Made by a program: the position numbers and the translations under genes | Part shown: positions 11,316-24,015 of the stretch, in pieces | Layout of the letters: each line of letters begins with the position of its first letter | How positions within the stretch are numbered: the stretch's first letter is position 1 | DNA from: Rhizophagus irregularis | Lineage: Eukaryota; Glomeromycota; Glomeromycetes; Glomerales; Glomeraceae | Direction of reading: 5' to 3' | Assembly: GCF_026210795.1 (NCBI RefSeq) | Contig: NC_089440.1 | Coordinates: 2,914,001-2,978,000, forward strand | Length of the DNA stretch: 64,000 nucleotides | The notes under the pieces: generated by a model | Told to the model about the DNA's origin: nothing | The model's database searches: none | Seen by the model: the letters and a program-made list of their open reading frames with translations, nothing else

Positions 11316-12500
11316 TTATTTTTTTGCGTATGTGATCTTGAGTTTGTGATCTGGCGCTATAGGATAGTTAGATAAAGCCTCTTTGGCAATCATGGCTTGT
11401 GGTTCAGTGTCATATTCAACAAACGCTATACCCTTCGCTGGATGGATCGAGCGAACTTCTTTAAAGCCAGAATACCTATAATTATTTGACGTGTTTTAGA
11501 TTAATAATTGAGAAATAACAATACAAACGAACGAAAGAAATTGAATAACATACTGTCCAAAAAATGTGGTTAGAACAGCTCCTGTTATATCGTTTGGCAA
11601 GTTTTGCAAGAAGAGAATATTGTTTGGAGGAAGATATTCGTCCGGGATGTTGCCGACTGCTGGTACTTGATGTCCAAAATGATACATCGATGCTATTAAA
11701 ATATGTTTCACTATTAAAAATGAATTCTTTAAGGTGATATGAAGATGAATTATATAATACCTCCAGGAATAGTTGATGTTCCAGGCTGAAATGAAGCCGC
11801 GTTATTTGCTTTAAATTTCTTTGTTGGAGGTTCTTTGGCGCGTTTCTCTAATTGAACGAACATATTAATTATTCATTAAAAACATTAATCTAAATTTCAG
11901 AATCCAAAAGTACCTTTGGTCTCTAATCTTTGGCGTTTATGTTCTTCAATAGTTCCATCGATAATAGCGGTAGCATCCGATTTTGTTTTCGCGTATTGGA
12001 TGACCTAAAAAAGACAAATAGATCTAAATTTCCAAAGCTCTAATAATAAATAGAATAAATTATCGAATCAGTTACCATTGGCTTTCCCTGTAAAGCGAAT
12101 CCTTGAACTCCTTTGATTGCATTTGTGGCACTTTCTTGTTCTTTAAATACAACAAACGCTTGTCCACGCATTCTAAAGTTGTTATGCGCAACTATATCCA
12201 AGATTTCACCATACTGTTCGAAAATGGTTGATAAAGCTTTCTTCAGAGCTAATAATAAATAGGTTAAAAGTCTATAACTTTCTGTATATTTAACAAATAT
12301 TTAATACCTGGTAACTTTATTTTCTCATTAAGATTATTAATATAAATTGTGTTGTTTGGTGTTGTGCATGGCGGCTGTTTTGGTGCTGGTGGTGGTAAAA
12401 CAGGTGTGGGAACGTTAGGTATACCTGGTTGCGGAATATTGAATGCAGCCGGCGGTACATATATTGAAGGGTTCGCTCCTGCTGTAGGTGGTGCAGACAT
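11316..12500 (-). CDS. U1 snRNP A / U2 snRNP B'' protein
   Basis: Binds a U1 or U2 snRNA stem-loop in the nucleus. Exons: 12500-12308, 12248-12076, 12004-11914, 11847-11761, 11692-11554, 11475-11316; 280 aa, all introns GT..AG. A Pro-rich leader of about 48 residues precedes RRM1 (RNP2 IYINNL; RNP1 RGQAFVVF, about residues 50-130). A charged linker follows. RRM2 (RNP2 LFLQNL; RNP1 GIAFVEY, about 205-278) ends at the stop. Length and two-RRM layout match metazoan and plant U1A (about 282 aa in human). Fungi often have one protein for both U1A and U2B'' roles, as Drosophila SNF does; the sequence does not tell which snRNA is bound. The start lies 146 bp from the FDXR start on the other strand, so the two share a promoter. 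Confidence 0.95.
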
Positions 12501-12646
12501 TGCTAGTAGAAAAACTTTATAGTTTACATATATAGGGTAATGTTGAATTAATTGCTGTTATATATTACGTAAAAATTGATCAGTTTGCAGTGTTACACGC
12601 AATCTCACTAATATATTTCCAATTGATTTAGTCTAATTTAATATTT
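12501..12646. promoter_or_regulatory. Divergent promoter between U1A and FDXR genes
   Basis: Only 146 bp separates two start codons facing away from each other, so both 5' untranslated regions and core promoters must lie here or overlap the genes. No TATA box stands out from the AT background. Confidence 0.6.
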
Positions 12647-14411
12647 ATGTCCATTATGTTAGGACGATCGAAACACCTTTTCAAAACGTACTCTTTTCTA
12701 CCGTTTAGATTATGGAGTTTGCCGATTTTGCAAGACACGTTATCTCATATGAATAAGAAAAAATATTCTACTTTTAATACGAGTTCTTCACCCTTTCATT
12801 TAGCTGTTATTGGAAGTGGACCGGCGGGCTTTTACACGGCCTATCGTGTGCTGAAAGAACATCCAAATACGTTAGTAGATATGTATGAAGCTCTTCCTAT
12901 TCCATTTGGGCTGGTTCGGTACGGTGTAGCTCCAGATCATCCGGAAGTTAAGGTATTTATTGTACTTAAAAGTAATTCAAAGACAGATATCCATGGGTAA
13001 CCTCTATTCAATAGAACGTTCAAAACAGGTTTGAAGAAGTTGCAAAAGATTCGCGTTTTACTTTCATCGGTAATGTTAAGTATGGTGAAGACCTCACGTT
13101 GAAAGATCTAAAATTACAGTATGATGCAATTGTGTTTTCATATGGAGCGGGCCAAGAAAAAACTCTTGGTATTAGAAATGAGAATGAACCTATTAAGAAT
13201 ATTTTTTCTGCACGAGCTTTTGTTGGTTGGTATAACGGTCTACCACAATATCGAGATTTAGAACCTGATTTAATTTGCTCCGATACTGCTGTAGTTATTG
13301 GACAAGGCAATGTGGCGTTAGATGTTAGTAGAATATTATTGACGGATATTGTAGAATTGAGCAAAACTGATATAACAGAATACGCTCTGGAAACACTCAA
13401 AAATAGCCAAATAAGAAATGTTATTATTATAGGAAGAAGAGGACCTCTACAGGTTTGGTATTTTGTAGATGATCACAGAATCAGTCGAATTAATATTTGA
13501 TTTCCACCTTTACCGCCTTTATTCATATTCATTCATAAAGTATAGGTTTCTTTTACTGCCAAAGAACTTCGTGAAATGATGAATTTACCAAATACGAAAT
13601 TTTATACAGATTTCGAATTGATAAAAAATGAACTTTCTACGAATGTTGATATAATTTCGAAAGATCGTCCTTTGAAACGATTAATGCAAATATTAGAGAA
13701 AGGAATGGAGAATACTAGTGGTTATAAATCATGGTCACTCAAATTTTTAAGAAGTCCTGATGAATTCATCGCGCATGAAAATGACGATCCTTCTCGACCA
13801 AAATATGTACGTGCAGTTAGATTCCATATCAATAGATTAGAAGGTCCATTAGAAAATCGCATTGCTGTTCCAACTGGAGAAATGGAAGAATTAGAAACAG
13901 GTCTTGTCCTTAAAAGTGTAGGATATAAGAGTATACCCCTAGAAGGTTTATCTTTTGATGAAAATAAAGGTATTGTCCCTAATCATAAGGGGAAAATATT
14001 GGACAATGATAATAATGAGGTATACTTGAATTTATTAAAATATGTTTTTTAATGTCGTTCAAATGATGATTATTACTTCATTTATGATTAAAGCAACCGG
14101 GTTTGTATGTCGCTGGATGGTTAAAACGTGGTCCCCAGGGTGTTATAGCAACAACAATGTATGACGCGTATGAGACAGCAGAAGTTATTGTATCAGATAT
14201 TAAGCAAGATAAGCCAATGCTTTCAAACGATACCTTTAAATATGGATCGAAGGTTATAATTCCGATTCTTCATCAACGTGGCATAAGAACTGTTTCATAT
14301 AAGGATTGGAAAAAAATAGAAGAAAAAGAGAATGAGGCAGGAAGAGCAAAACATAAACCGAGAGAAAAATTTGGAAGAGTTGAAGATGCAATGCAAGTTT
14401 TAGACACATGA
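12647..14411 (+). CDS. ARH1: Mitochondrial NADPH:adrenodoxin oxidoreductase
   Basis: A flavoprotein that passes electrons from NADPH to mitochondrial ferredoxin for Fe-S cluster and heme A synthesis. Exons: 12647-12952, 13015-13452, 13546-14019, 14094-14411; 511 aa. The N-terminal ~45 residues are rich in Arg/Lys/Ser/Leu with few acids, a matrix-targeting pattern. The FAD-binding GSGPAGF motif follows at about 56, then PFGLVRYGVAPDHPEVK, which is highly conserved in the family. The NADP domain shows GQGNVALDVSRILL (about 205) and GRRGPLQ (about 245). The C-terminal YVAGWLKRGPQGVIATTM is the second FAD contact. Length agrees with human FDXR (491 aa). Intron 1 cuts just after PEVK and its removal restores the family pattern NVQNRFEEVA. 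Symbol given for the yeast orthologue. Confidence 0.96.
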
Positions 14412-15520
14412 GACGAAGTTTACACATTAAGCCACTGTTTCATTCTACACCTAATTAGTAATACAAGCCGATTTGAGCATCTCTTTAAGCCAATAATTTA
14501 TTAGACAGAAATATTTTACATTCGATTTTTTTATAATGAAATTGATATATAATAATGTAGTGACAACTTGTATAATAAATTTGCCACGAGTTATTAGTCT
14601 AAACGGCTAATCACCAAAACGAGGATCATAATTAAACTTCTAACAAAAATCTAACAGATTTTTTGATCGTATAATTCCTAGTTTCGACGTACGTATAGGA
14701 ATAAAACAGTCATAAACAAATTTGAAAAGTACTCTCATACTATGTTAATGGCAAACTATTAAAACAAATTATCAACCTTTTAACTTTTTTAGCGTATGAT
14801 AAAGACATAATACGAATTCTTATGGATAAAGCGTATTAAACGCGAAATTTCTAACACTTGTATAGAATCAAATTTCCAAATTACCAGTAACGCGCCCTGA
14901 CGTAGACGCGCATTCCAAAGCGCGTTAACATGGTGATGTTAAGTTACCTAATTTAATGATCAACAAATTGATTTATACTTGTACTACCTAAATTTTTGGA
15001 AATTCTGGTACTTGTAGTCAATTAATTCAATTAATCCTAAAAATAAGTGCTATTATTCCAATTCTCCAACTAAAGAATCTTTATGCTTATAATGTTAAAT
15101 TTGAAGGAAATTAGCAAATACTTGTCCAATTCCGATAATAGTCATTGAAATATCAAGAAATATCGTTTCATACCTACTGTAATAATAAAATATAAAAAGA
15201 AATTTCGTATTCTAAATCTCGACAATTCTTTGCCTGATTTCACGTGAAAAATTAGAACATTGTTTTATTTTCAACTTTCAGATGTTGATCTAATCTGATA
15301 TAAGAGTCTTTTCCGGTCGTGAGCTGTAAATTTTTAGTGTCAACGAATGGAATAAATCCGGACTTGATGCAAAAACAATCAGCATAAAAGTTAGAAAAAC
15401 AATCCGTAAGACAGGGAAATAATTATAAGTCATTAAATAAAGTTATTAATAATTTGTGATCTGCATATTATTAAGCGAGTGCATATAAAAAGTATAAATT
15501 TTATTTTTACTTAGTTAAAA
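14412..15520. other. Intergenic, FDXR to CENP-H
   Basis: 1.1 kb without a supported gene. It should contain the FDXR 3' untranslated region and the CENP-H promoter. A CACGTG lies at 15241-15246, 275 bp before the CENP-H start. A short GC-richer patch with repeated GCGCG (about 14890-14930) is unexplained. Confidence 0.5.
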
Positions 15521-16432
15521 ATGTCTTTGGAAGCTATTATTGAATCTGCTAATTTACTGTTACAAACTACGTTGAATGCAAATATTGGCTTCGCAGAAAT
15601 ATCTACAAACAAAGAAAAATTTATTTTCACTTGCAAAGAGGAGGAAATATTAAAATTAGCAACGCGTTTGGAACTGTTAAAGAAACAAATACGCGTTTTA
15701 CAATATACTTTACAAAGAAAAAGATGTTTAGAACATTTCGAGTCCTCGGATCTTGACGGAGAAAGCGTAGAAACTTCTTTGGAAGAACGAAATAAAGAGA
15801 AAAAAATTGTGTACGCGGCTTTAAATACAAAAAATCGAGTTAAAGATAAAGCTGCAGAAAAGTAATTTATTGTTCTTTATTCTTTAAATACTTGGCTATA
15901 AATAACATTAATTTATATCTTCAAGTACTGAAATAGGGCGAGTCATAATGACTTCTCTTTTTTCCGAAGGAAACAAGACATCTTATGAAAGTTGTCTCAA
16001 TGAGATGATAAATCATCGTGATATCCTCGTATCTGGATTTCTGAAATCACATCAAGAGCTTCTTGGTATACAATATGAGTTGACAAATCTTAAAAAAGCT
16101 GTTATTGGTTTGTTTTTTTTTTATTAATAGAAACTATTATTTTTAATAATATTGATTTATTTCCCCTATTTCATTTAGTTCGGCATATAGAAAATAGAAT
16201 ATTGATGAGGCAAATCAATGAAATTACTTCTAAACCAATGACAAAATATTATGAGAGTTCAGGAAATAATCAAGCTGAAATTTTACAACTAAAAATAAAT
16301 TTGACGAATGCAAGATCAAAGAGAGAAATTGTCCGAAATGTTTTACAGGGATTAATTCTTGAAAGTGGAGTGGAATGGGCGAACGATGAACATTTATTGA
16401 AGCTAATGCTTGTTATTGGAGAAGAAATTTGA
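15521..16432 (+). CDS. CENP-H-like kinetochore protein
   Basis: CENP-H (Fta3 in fission yeast) is part of the inner-kinetochore CCAN complex at centromeres, paired with CENP-K. Exons: 15521-15861, 15926-16107, 16179-16432; 258 aa, introns GT..AG. Human CENP-H is 247 aa. The protein is almost entirely coiled coil, Lys/Glu/Leu-rich with heptads from about 35 to 130 and 150 to 235. The C-terminus, NVLQGLILESGVEWANDEHL, matches the conserved CENP-H signature. Intron 1 is inferred: its acceptor at 15925 joins two frames that otherwise look like separate small genes. If that junction is wrong, the second part would start at the ATG at 15948. Next gene downstream: Pol gamma, 229 bp on. Confidence 0.82.
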
Positions 16433-16661
16433 AATTAAACAATAATTATCATCAGAATAAATATATTTGATATAAATTTCACAATTCTTTCGAAGAATAA
16501 ACATAAATTGTTGGAATATTATGTTCATGATTTGTCGTAAATATTTATTACATAAATTCTATTTTCATTGGTCATGATAATCAATCATGAGTAATAAATG
16601 ATCTACAGTTTGTTCAGTATTCGCGACATTTTTTTCTGAGGAAAAATTATTTATTTAAATC

Positions 16662-19600
16662 ATGAAAGCTTTGTCAGCTTTGTCTAATTTAGCAATAACG
16701 ACGCGTCATTCCGCAATAATATCCTGCCAAAAATCTTTAGCTTCACTATATACTTTTAAAAAGAGGTTAATATGTACAAGTTCGATAACTGAAGAAATTC
16801 AAAAACATCAAAGTAAGAACTTGTTTTCGAAATGACGTATAATGCTTCCATATTATTTTATAATTTATTTTAACAATTTGTAGAAAGAATTAATGAAGTT
16901 GGAGTAGAAATGCTGCCAGATTGGCTTCATAATAAAGTTTTCCCTCAATCTTGTCAACATCCTGATCAAAAAAAAGTTACTATTGCGAAGGATCATTTGA
17001 AACAACAAGGTCTATTTGGAAAGGAAACGGAAAAAGTTCCTGATGTTCCTGAATTTGAAATACCAAAATTATGCGGAGATTCTATTGCAGAACACTTCTG
17101 GAATATTGGAGAAAGTCAAGCAAAGAAATATAGAGAGTTAGCAGAAAGGTTCGCTGATTCAGACCTTTTAGGCATACCCTTAAAAGAAGATTGGTTAATT
17201 GAACCTGGTTGGACCCGTTATGAAAGTGATAAAAAACCTGAATCTGTTGAATTTCCGAATGAGCAATTATTATGTTTTGATGTCGAAACGTTATTAAGTA
17301 AAAGTGATTATGGCCTTATTGCATGCGCCGCATCTCCATCCGCTTGGTATACCTGGATATCCCCGCATTTACTTAAAATTAAAAAGGACTTCGAAAACAA
17401 TGAGAAAATCGCCACTTCTGAAAAGATTAAGATAAACAAAGAAGATAATAATGAGATTAGCAATTTAATACCTATGGGGCGAATGATCAAAGACCGAATA
17501 ATAGTCGGTCATAATATTTCGTTTGATCGTGCAAGAATCAAGGAAGAATATAATTATAACAGATCTGATAATAAATTTATAGATACACTGGCTTTACACG
17601 TTGCCATTAGTGGATTATGTGCACGACAGCGTTCAACTTGGATTAAATATGACAAGGCTTTGGAAAAAAGCGATACAAGTTATCTTGATGATAAAAAATA
17701 TTTTCAGTCAATATATGATGTTAGTTCAACAAACAATCTTCGTAATGTTTACAAATTATATTGCGAAGGCGAAGTAGACAAATCGATCAGGAAAGAATTT
17801 TTTGTTAACGGAACTTTAGAAGATATAATAATCGAAAAAAATTTACGGCATTTGATTACCTATTGTGCAAGTGATGTTCTAGCAACGTTTCAAGTTTTCA
17901 AAAAAGTGTTACCGCGGTTTTTAAAAGTATGTCCACATCCTGCATCATTTGCAGGTATGCTAGAAATGGGGAATATGTTTTTAACCACATCCAAAGATTG
18001 GGACATGTATTTACAAACTGCTGAAGAAGTCTATCAAAAACAACGTGACGCAATTGAAACTAGATTGGAACTACTCGCTAATAAAGCTGTTAAATTAAGT
18101 CCTGAGTCGATAAAGGATGATCATTGGTTAAAACAATTAGACTGGACATATCCTTCACGTGTGAAAAAACTTCCAGATCTTCCAATGTGGTATCGTGACA
18201 TTTATTGTAATAAGAAACGCAAGGTTAAAGTAACTACTAAATCTCTTATTGCGCCTTTATTATTGAGATTAAAATGGCATGATTTTCCAGTATATTATTC
18301 GAGAAAATATGGATGGATGTATAGAGTACCTAAAGACGGTGATTATCAAACAAATGTGAAAGCATGTGAATTTAATGACGAGGTAAAAGATTCTAAAGTT
18401 CAACTTAATGAACTTAATGAACTTAATGAGAAACCTTCAAAAAGAAACAAATTGAATACGAAATCAAAGTCATTAAATAATGATGTAGAACTATTTGCTA
18501 ATGATAAAGATGGTATATACTATCGTATTCCACATAAAGACGGTGAGGAGGCACGTTGTGGATCACCTCTTGCGAAACATTATATTACCTCATTTGAAAA
18601 AGGTGTTTTAAGTTCCGAACATGAAGTAGCGAAAGATGCTCTTCAGATGAATGCAACTTGTTCTTATTGGATAAGTTCTCGAGATAGAATAAGGAGCCAG
18701 ATGGTCGTATATGATGATCATCCCGAAATTACGGATTTGGGATTTGATAAAACTGATAAGGCAATTGGAATGATTATACCACAGACCGTAACAATGGGGA
18801 CTGTAACTCGTCGTGCTGTCGAAAAAACGTGGATGACAGCTAGTAACGTGAAGAAAAATAGGATAGGATCAGAACTCAAAGCAATCATTCAAGCTCCTGA
18901 GGGGTATAAATTTGTTGGAGCTGATGTTGATTCTGAAGAGTTATGGATAGCAAGTTTGATAGGAGATTCGCAATTTGGATTTCATGGTGCAACTGCAATG
19001 GGTTGGATGACACTACAAGGCAACAAATCTGCTGGCACAGACCTTCATTCCAGAACCGCAAGTATTTTGAACATTTCTCGTTCTGATGCTAAAGTATTCA
19101 ATTATGGACGAATCTATGGAGCTGGGCTGAAATTTGCGGTTCGATTATTGAAACAATTTAATGAGACAATAAAGGATTCTGAAGCTTCAGAGCGTGCAAC
19201 TGCGCTATATTCCCGTACGAAAGGTAAAAAGTATATTAATAAAAACTACACTTTTTGGCATGGCGGTAGTGAAAGTTATATGTTTAACAGCCTGGAAGAG
19301 ATTGCGACAAATAGTGATCCTAAAACACCAGTATTAAAATGTGGTATAACTGACGCATTAAAAGAAAATGTTGTTAATAAAAATTATATGACTTCTCGAA
19401 TAAATTGGGTTGTTCAATCATCTGGGGTTGATTATCTCCATTTACTAATAGTTTCCATGCAATATATAATGACAAAATATAATATAAATGGAAGATTCAT
19501 GTTATCCGTCCATGACGAAGTTAGGTTCCTTGTTAAAGAAGAAGACAGTCATCGAGCAGCTTTAGCTCTTCAGATAAGCAATTTTTGGACTCGTGCTATG

Positions 19601-20114
19601 TTCAGTTATATGTTGGGAATAAATGATCTACCTCTGGTAAGTAAAATAATGATTGTAGAAAGTTAGTGGTTTAATAGTTTTAAGGTTTGATGTTTCCTTT
19701 TTTTAGTCTGTCGCATTCTTTTCGGCGGTTGAAATCGATCATGTTCTGCGTAAAGAAGCTGAAATGAAGTGTAAAACAATTTCTTATGATGCCGAAATCA
19801 AAGAAGGGGAAAGTTTAACTATCCAGGAACTTATTGAACTTGATACCCAGCTGGATAAAGAAGTCAATAAGGACAATGAAGATTATAATACGAAAGAACT
19901 TGATAATTCTTCGGAATTATTGACTCCGTATAATAGTAATAATAGCGAAATATATTTAATAATTCAAAGTTTATCAACTGAAGAGGAAGTGGAGACTTTA
20001 ATGCCTAGGAACTCTACCAAAAATACGAGGCCTTACCAAAATTACAATAGACCGTATCATTTTGAAAATAGTAAACTATATAAAAGAAATTTAATTTATG
20101 AAGAAGTGACATAG
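16662..20114 (+). CDS. MIP1: Mitochondrial DNA polymerase gamma catalytic subunit
   Basis: Replicates mitochondrial DNA. Exons: 16662-16812, 16884-19636, 19707-20114; 1103 aa. Exon 1 supplies a Ser/Thr/Lys/Arg-rich leader that looks like a matrix-targeting peptide. The exonuclease motifs are Exo I FDVET (about 181), Exo II VGHNISFDRARI (about 257) and Exo III YCASDVLATF (about 376). The polymerase motifs are A GADVDSEELW (about 727), B DAKVFNYGRIYGAG (about 785) and C VHDEVRF (about 925); the two catalytic Asp are in A and C. Removing intron 2 restores LPLSVAFFSAVEIDHVLRKE, conserved to the animal enzyme. A linker holds three LNE repeats from a 9-bp tandem (about 18402-18430). The last ~110 residues are acidic, Asn-rich and not conserved. 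It converges with the SMG8-like gene, whose stop is 184 bp away. Confidence 0.96.
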
Positions 20115-20297
20115 TAATGAACATTTATCATCGTCATCATCATCAGTATATTACTATGACTATGATCTATATTTTTTTTTAGTATATTTCGTGTTAACAT
20201 TATTATTATCTGTTTCATAATCTATCTTACAGATTTTAAAATGAAAAAAAAAATTATTATTTTAGATAAAAGTAAAAAAATTCTAAAATATGATCAC

Positions 20298-22791
20298 TCA
20301 TCTTAAAGCAAATAAATATACACTTACTCCAGACACATAATCATGACTTTTTATATGCCCGTCTTTCTCACTTTTTTGTCTTCCGTTTTCCCAAATGTTT
20401 TGGCATTCGATCTTTAATTTTTGAGCAAAATCCTGAACACATGGACCACGTGTAGATGATATGAAAACCCGCATGGCATGTTCTAGCTTTTGTAATAAAA
20501 ATACATCGTATTCGTATTCGTTCTTTTGAAAGAAAAGTAATAATAATCATTTACCTTCATTTCATGATATTGTTTAGTGTAGTAAGCAGGGGATTCTAAT
20601 AAATAAATGCCGATAGCTTTTCTCAAAGCCTGAGCACAATGTCTGTGAATCGATATAGTCGTTAGGGAAATTGTAAATATTAATTTGATTTTCAAGATTT
20701 GGTACTTGCCCAGCTGAAAATCGATTGTTCACTTGCAAACAGTCTTTCAAACGTCTCTGTAGAATATCATCAACAGCACTAAAACTTTTTCGTTCTTTTC
20801 GATCTAAAATTTCTTTTCCGAGTTGCCCAAATAATAACTCTTGTAAAGCTATACATCCGGACATCCATTGGTTAACATCAGGGAGCTATTAAAAATAATT
20901 TTCGTAAATATAAAAACATTGCGTTATTTAATTAATTAATATATACACACCTCACTTGATGGCATCCCGCGCTTAACAAAACTTCTCGGGTAACCAGTAG
21001 CAGACCATTTAATCCAACCATGTGCGAATTCTCTCAATAATTTAATTTCAAAATGTTCTGCACCTCGAGACTCTAACTTTCTTTTTCTTAATAAAGAATC
21101 AATATCAACTTGGTTCTCTTGACAACTTTTAGTTTTAGACATTAGAGTAGTGGTTGAATCAGATGATAATAAATTGCCTGTAGAACCACGTGTAATTAAA
21201 TGCACAAAAAATTGAGAGGAAGGCGGAGGAAGAGTAAATAATTGACGACTAAAAGTATATAATGTATGTAATTAATGCACTTCTAATAGAATATTTAATA
21301 CGCTATAATAAATAACATACCCGTCGAAAGGTGCATGTATATCACTAGTTTGCATGAGATGACACGCACGAAACAAGAAGCGGATACGAGCTTGTAAAGC
21401 TTCTTTAATTCTTTTAATACTGCCCGAAGGTGCCTATATATACAATCAAAGTTAAATGAATATAGTGACCTAAATATCTAACTATAAGTATGCTTATTAC
21501 CTTATCATGATTAGAGTCTGTTTTGTGTCCGTCAATTGAAGAAACAGACAATTGTACCTATCATAGAAATAAATAAATACAAAATAAAATTTATATATAA
21601 ATAAAATAAAATATTTTCCTGATGAATAAAATATTTTTGATTACATCTTGGAACAAAAAGAGAAGGAAAGGGACACAACGTCCAGGTGCTGTTACTCCAC
21701 CCTGCGCTGTCCATGCTCTTCCGCTGTATCCGCCAATAGAATATGATCCATAAGGAGATGGTATTCCAAAACTCTGCCAGCATAAATTCATGAAATTCGT
21801 TGCATGAGGTAAAATATGTTTTTTGACAGAGTACATTGTTCTGAGAAGAGTAATCATATTTCCATCTAGTTTGGATATTGGTTGTGTTAACTAAAGATTA
21901 TACATGACGTAAATAACTAGAAAAATCAAATAATCACAAAAGAATAGTTTTCAAGTATAAATGAAAGACTTTACATACCAATACTACATGAGACAGCATG
22001 AACATAAACACGAGCATTCGTAAATAAATGTGTTCGTGTTTCCATATCCAATCTTGAAAATCTTGCTTTATAATTACGAACAAGCAAATTCTAATTAATA
22101 TCATGTTATAATAACAATTTTACACGCCAAAAACTTACCTCATTCTCAATTGTTAACTGGGAACTTCCCCAAAGTTGTAACAAAGTCTCGCTCTCTTTAA
22201 CTGAATCGATAAGTAAATACACAATATTTTTCGTCGCATCGCAATACATCCATAGACCACACTGCAAATAAATAAAAGATTAAATTACAAATTATTATAA
22301 CCGAATTAGACACTCTTACATTGTTTCCGTTTGATATCAGTAAAATTGCTCCTTTCGGTCGATTATGATTAACTTTTTCATTAGATATCTATAGATGAAT
22401 TGTAATACCTTTTTTAACATTGTGTTATCATTGATAATAGTCAAAACTGTGAGTTTATACCTGCCCAAACACATTTTTTTCTACGATAGCATTTGCTATA
22501 GAATGAAGATTTGTTGTTGTTTCAGACTGAGAAAATCCAATAAAAGAGACAATAGAAATTGGTACAGATTCTTGAAGTTTAAAGTCTTTAATAATGTCTT
22601 TATGATAAATTACGTTAGTTTGAGCTTTTTTAAAAACAATTTTATAGAGAATGCCGAATACCTTCGAATTTGTTTTTTAACGTAAAAAAGCTTTGGTCTA
22701 CTTCCGAAACTGTTTGTTCTTTCGGAGAGATACTTGAAGTACTTGTATTTTCCGCGACAATGTCTTCAGTTAAAAGAATTTGTTCTTCCAT
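20298..22791 (-). CDS. SMG8-like nonsense-mediated decay factor, short C-terminus
   Basis: In animals SMG8 with SMG9 restrains the SMG1 kinase that phosphorylates UPF1. Twelve exons: 22791-22662, 22585-22461, 22388-22320, 22261-22139, 22065-21979, 21890-21645, 21557-21501, 21433-21321, 21248-20951, 20885-20710, 20642-20555, 20486-20298; 566 aa, in frame. Recognisable blocks include the N-terminal GTPase-like core (ISIVSFIGFSQSE), MLSHVVLLTQPISKLDG, FLLFLFQDV, ALQARIRFLFRACHLM and the helical HCAQALRKAI...STRGPCVQDFAQKL block. The intron at 20643-20709 must use a GC donor (GG|GCAAGT) to keep the conserved frame. Human SMG8 is 991 aa; the C-terminal third is absent here, and Pol gamma starts its 3' end 184 bp beyond, so there is little room for it. 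A donor-like GTAAGTG lies at the very end, so one more small exon is possible. Confidence 0.82.
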
Positions 22792-23033
22792 GTGAAGTTT
22801 ATATACAGAAGCGCGGTAAACACAAAAAAGCGAAATTTATAAATTTCGTATCACGTGACATAGGCATTAATTTATAATTTATGTAATTTAAAGATTTTAA
22901 TACAAGCTAAGCTACTACTACTTTTCGGGCATACAGTATAAAACATTAAAATCATGATTAATTGTCTTCTATTTTGACTACAATATTACCATCGGTCATT
23001 ATCAATGGACGGGTAATAATAATGAGGTTGTTA

Positions 23034-23662
23034 TCAAACAAGAGTTTCATACGGGATTGGAGTGATTGTGGTCGGCATATTCTTATTAGTAGAGACAAAA
23101 TGAGATTTTCGAGGACCTTCGGGTTGTCTTTTAAGATTAACCTTTTCTACATTCATAAAATTTTAAAGGTTAAAAAAAAACTAGATTTAGATGAGAATCT
23201 TTGTAATCTTTCCTACCTCCTTTAGCTCTAGCTTCTTTCTTTTTGATCGCATTTTCCTTAACACGTCGCAAGAAATCATCTCTGCATTTCGAATGCTTAA
23301 TATGCTCAATTCTAACATTAACCCGCTTTTCAATATAACGGTTGCCAACAACTTTGTTAATTATTACACCAACAGCAGATTTTGTTACATTGTAAATGAT
23401 CCCGGTGCGACTGTTTAAATAAATAAGAATCAGCATTTTTTATTTAAAATTGTATATAAAAAAGATGATATCCCAAATTATATTACCCATGATAAAATTT
23501 GTGGGGCATACCCTTTTGGACAGCGCCGTTGGCTTTAATATCAACAATATCGCCAACTTTATACGTTTTAAGGTAGGTTGAGAGCCTAATAGATCCAGTC
23601 TCGCGGAATTTACGAGAAAACATATAGCGCGTACGGGCGCGGATACCATAAGAGTGCGGCAT
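23034..23662 (-). CDS. RPL21: 60S ribosomal protein eL21
   Basis: A structural protein of the large cytosolic subunit. Exons: 23662-23487, 23410-23217, 23146-23034; 160 aa, exactly the size of yeast and human eL21. The start [19 protein letters not shown] and the blocks [22 protein letters not shown] and [11 protein letters not shown] are near-invariant in the family. Introns are GT..AG. It diverges from the uS4 gene with 353 bp between start codons, a typical paired ribosomal-protein promoter. The start codon is set by the conserved N-terminus; an upstream in-frame ATG at about 23725 would add residues no orthologue has. Confidence 0.97.
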
Positions 23663-24015
23663 TTTTAATTCTATTGAGTAATTATTAATCGATATAAATA
23701 AATTATTAATATCAGTAACTGTCAAATTTTGTATATCTTGTGAAAGTAATTAAATCGATAATTAACCTTACTATTTGGGTCAACAGGAAACTAATTTCAA
23801 ATTTTCAACTAAAACTCACAATGGTTGGTTTTTTAGTGAAAGTAAGGATGAAAATAAATTTTTAATCAAAAAATTTTTACATCGTTACGTTGTGATTGGC
23901 CGGATACACGTGACTTTATCAAAAATTTTTTTTTTAAAAAAATTTTTTTTGAGAATAAAGATATCCTCCTTTTTTTCAGACGGGTATATCCTAGATTCTT
24001 CAAAACTTATTAATA
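23663..24015. promoter_or_regulatory. Divergent promoter of eL21 and uS4
   Basis: 353 bp between two ribosomal-protein start codons. It contains CACGTG at 23907-23912 in the context ACACGTGAC, and long T tracts, both common in ribosomal-protein promoters of fungi. An open frame over this area is Lys/Phe/Ser-rich and has no resemblance to a protein family, so I do not call it. Confidence 0.6.

Noticed and set aside
22395-22685. Plus-strand frame inside the SMG8-like gene
   Set aside because: Antisense to exons 1-3 of SMG8-like and low complexity.
23483-23725. Upstream start for eL21 adding 21 residues
   Set aside because: The conserved eL21 protein begins at MPHSYG; extra residues match no orthologue.
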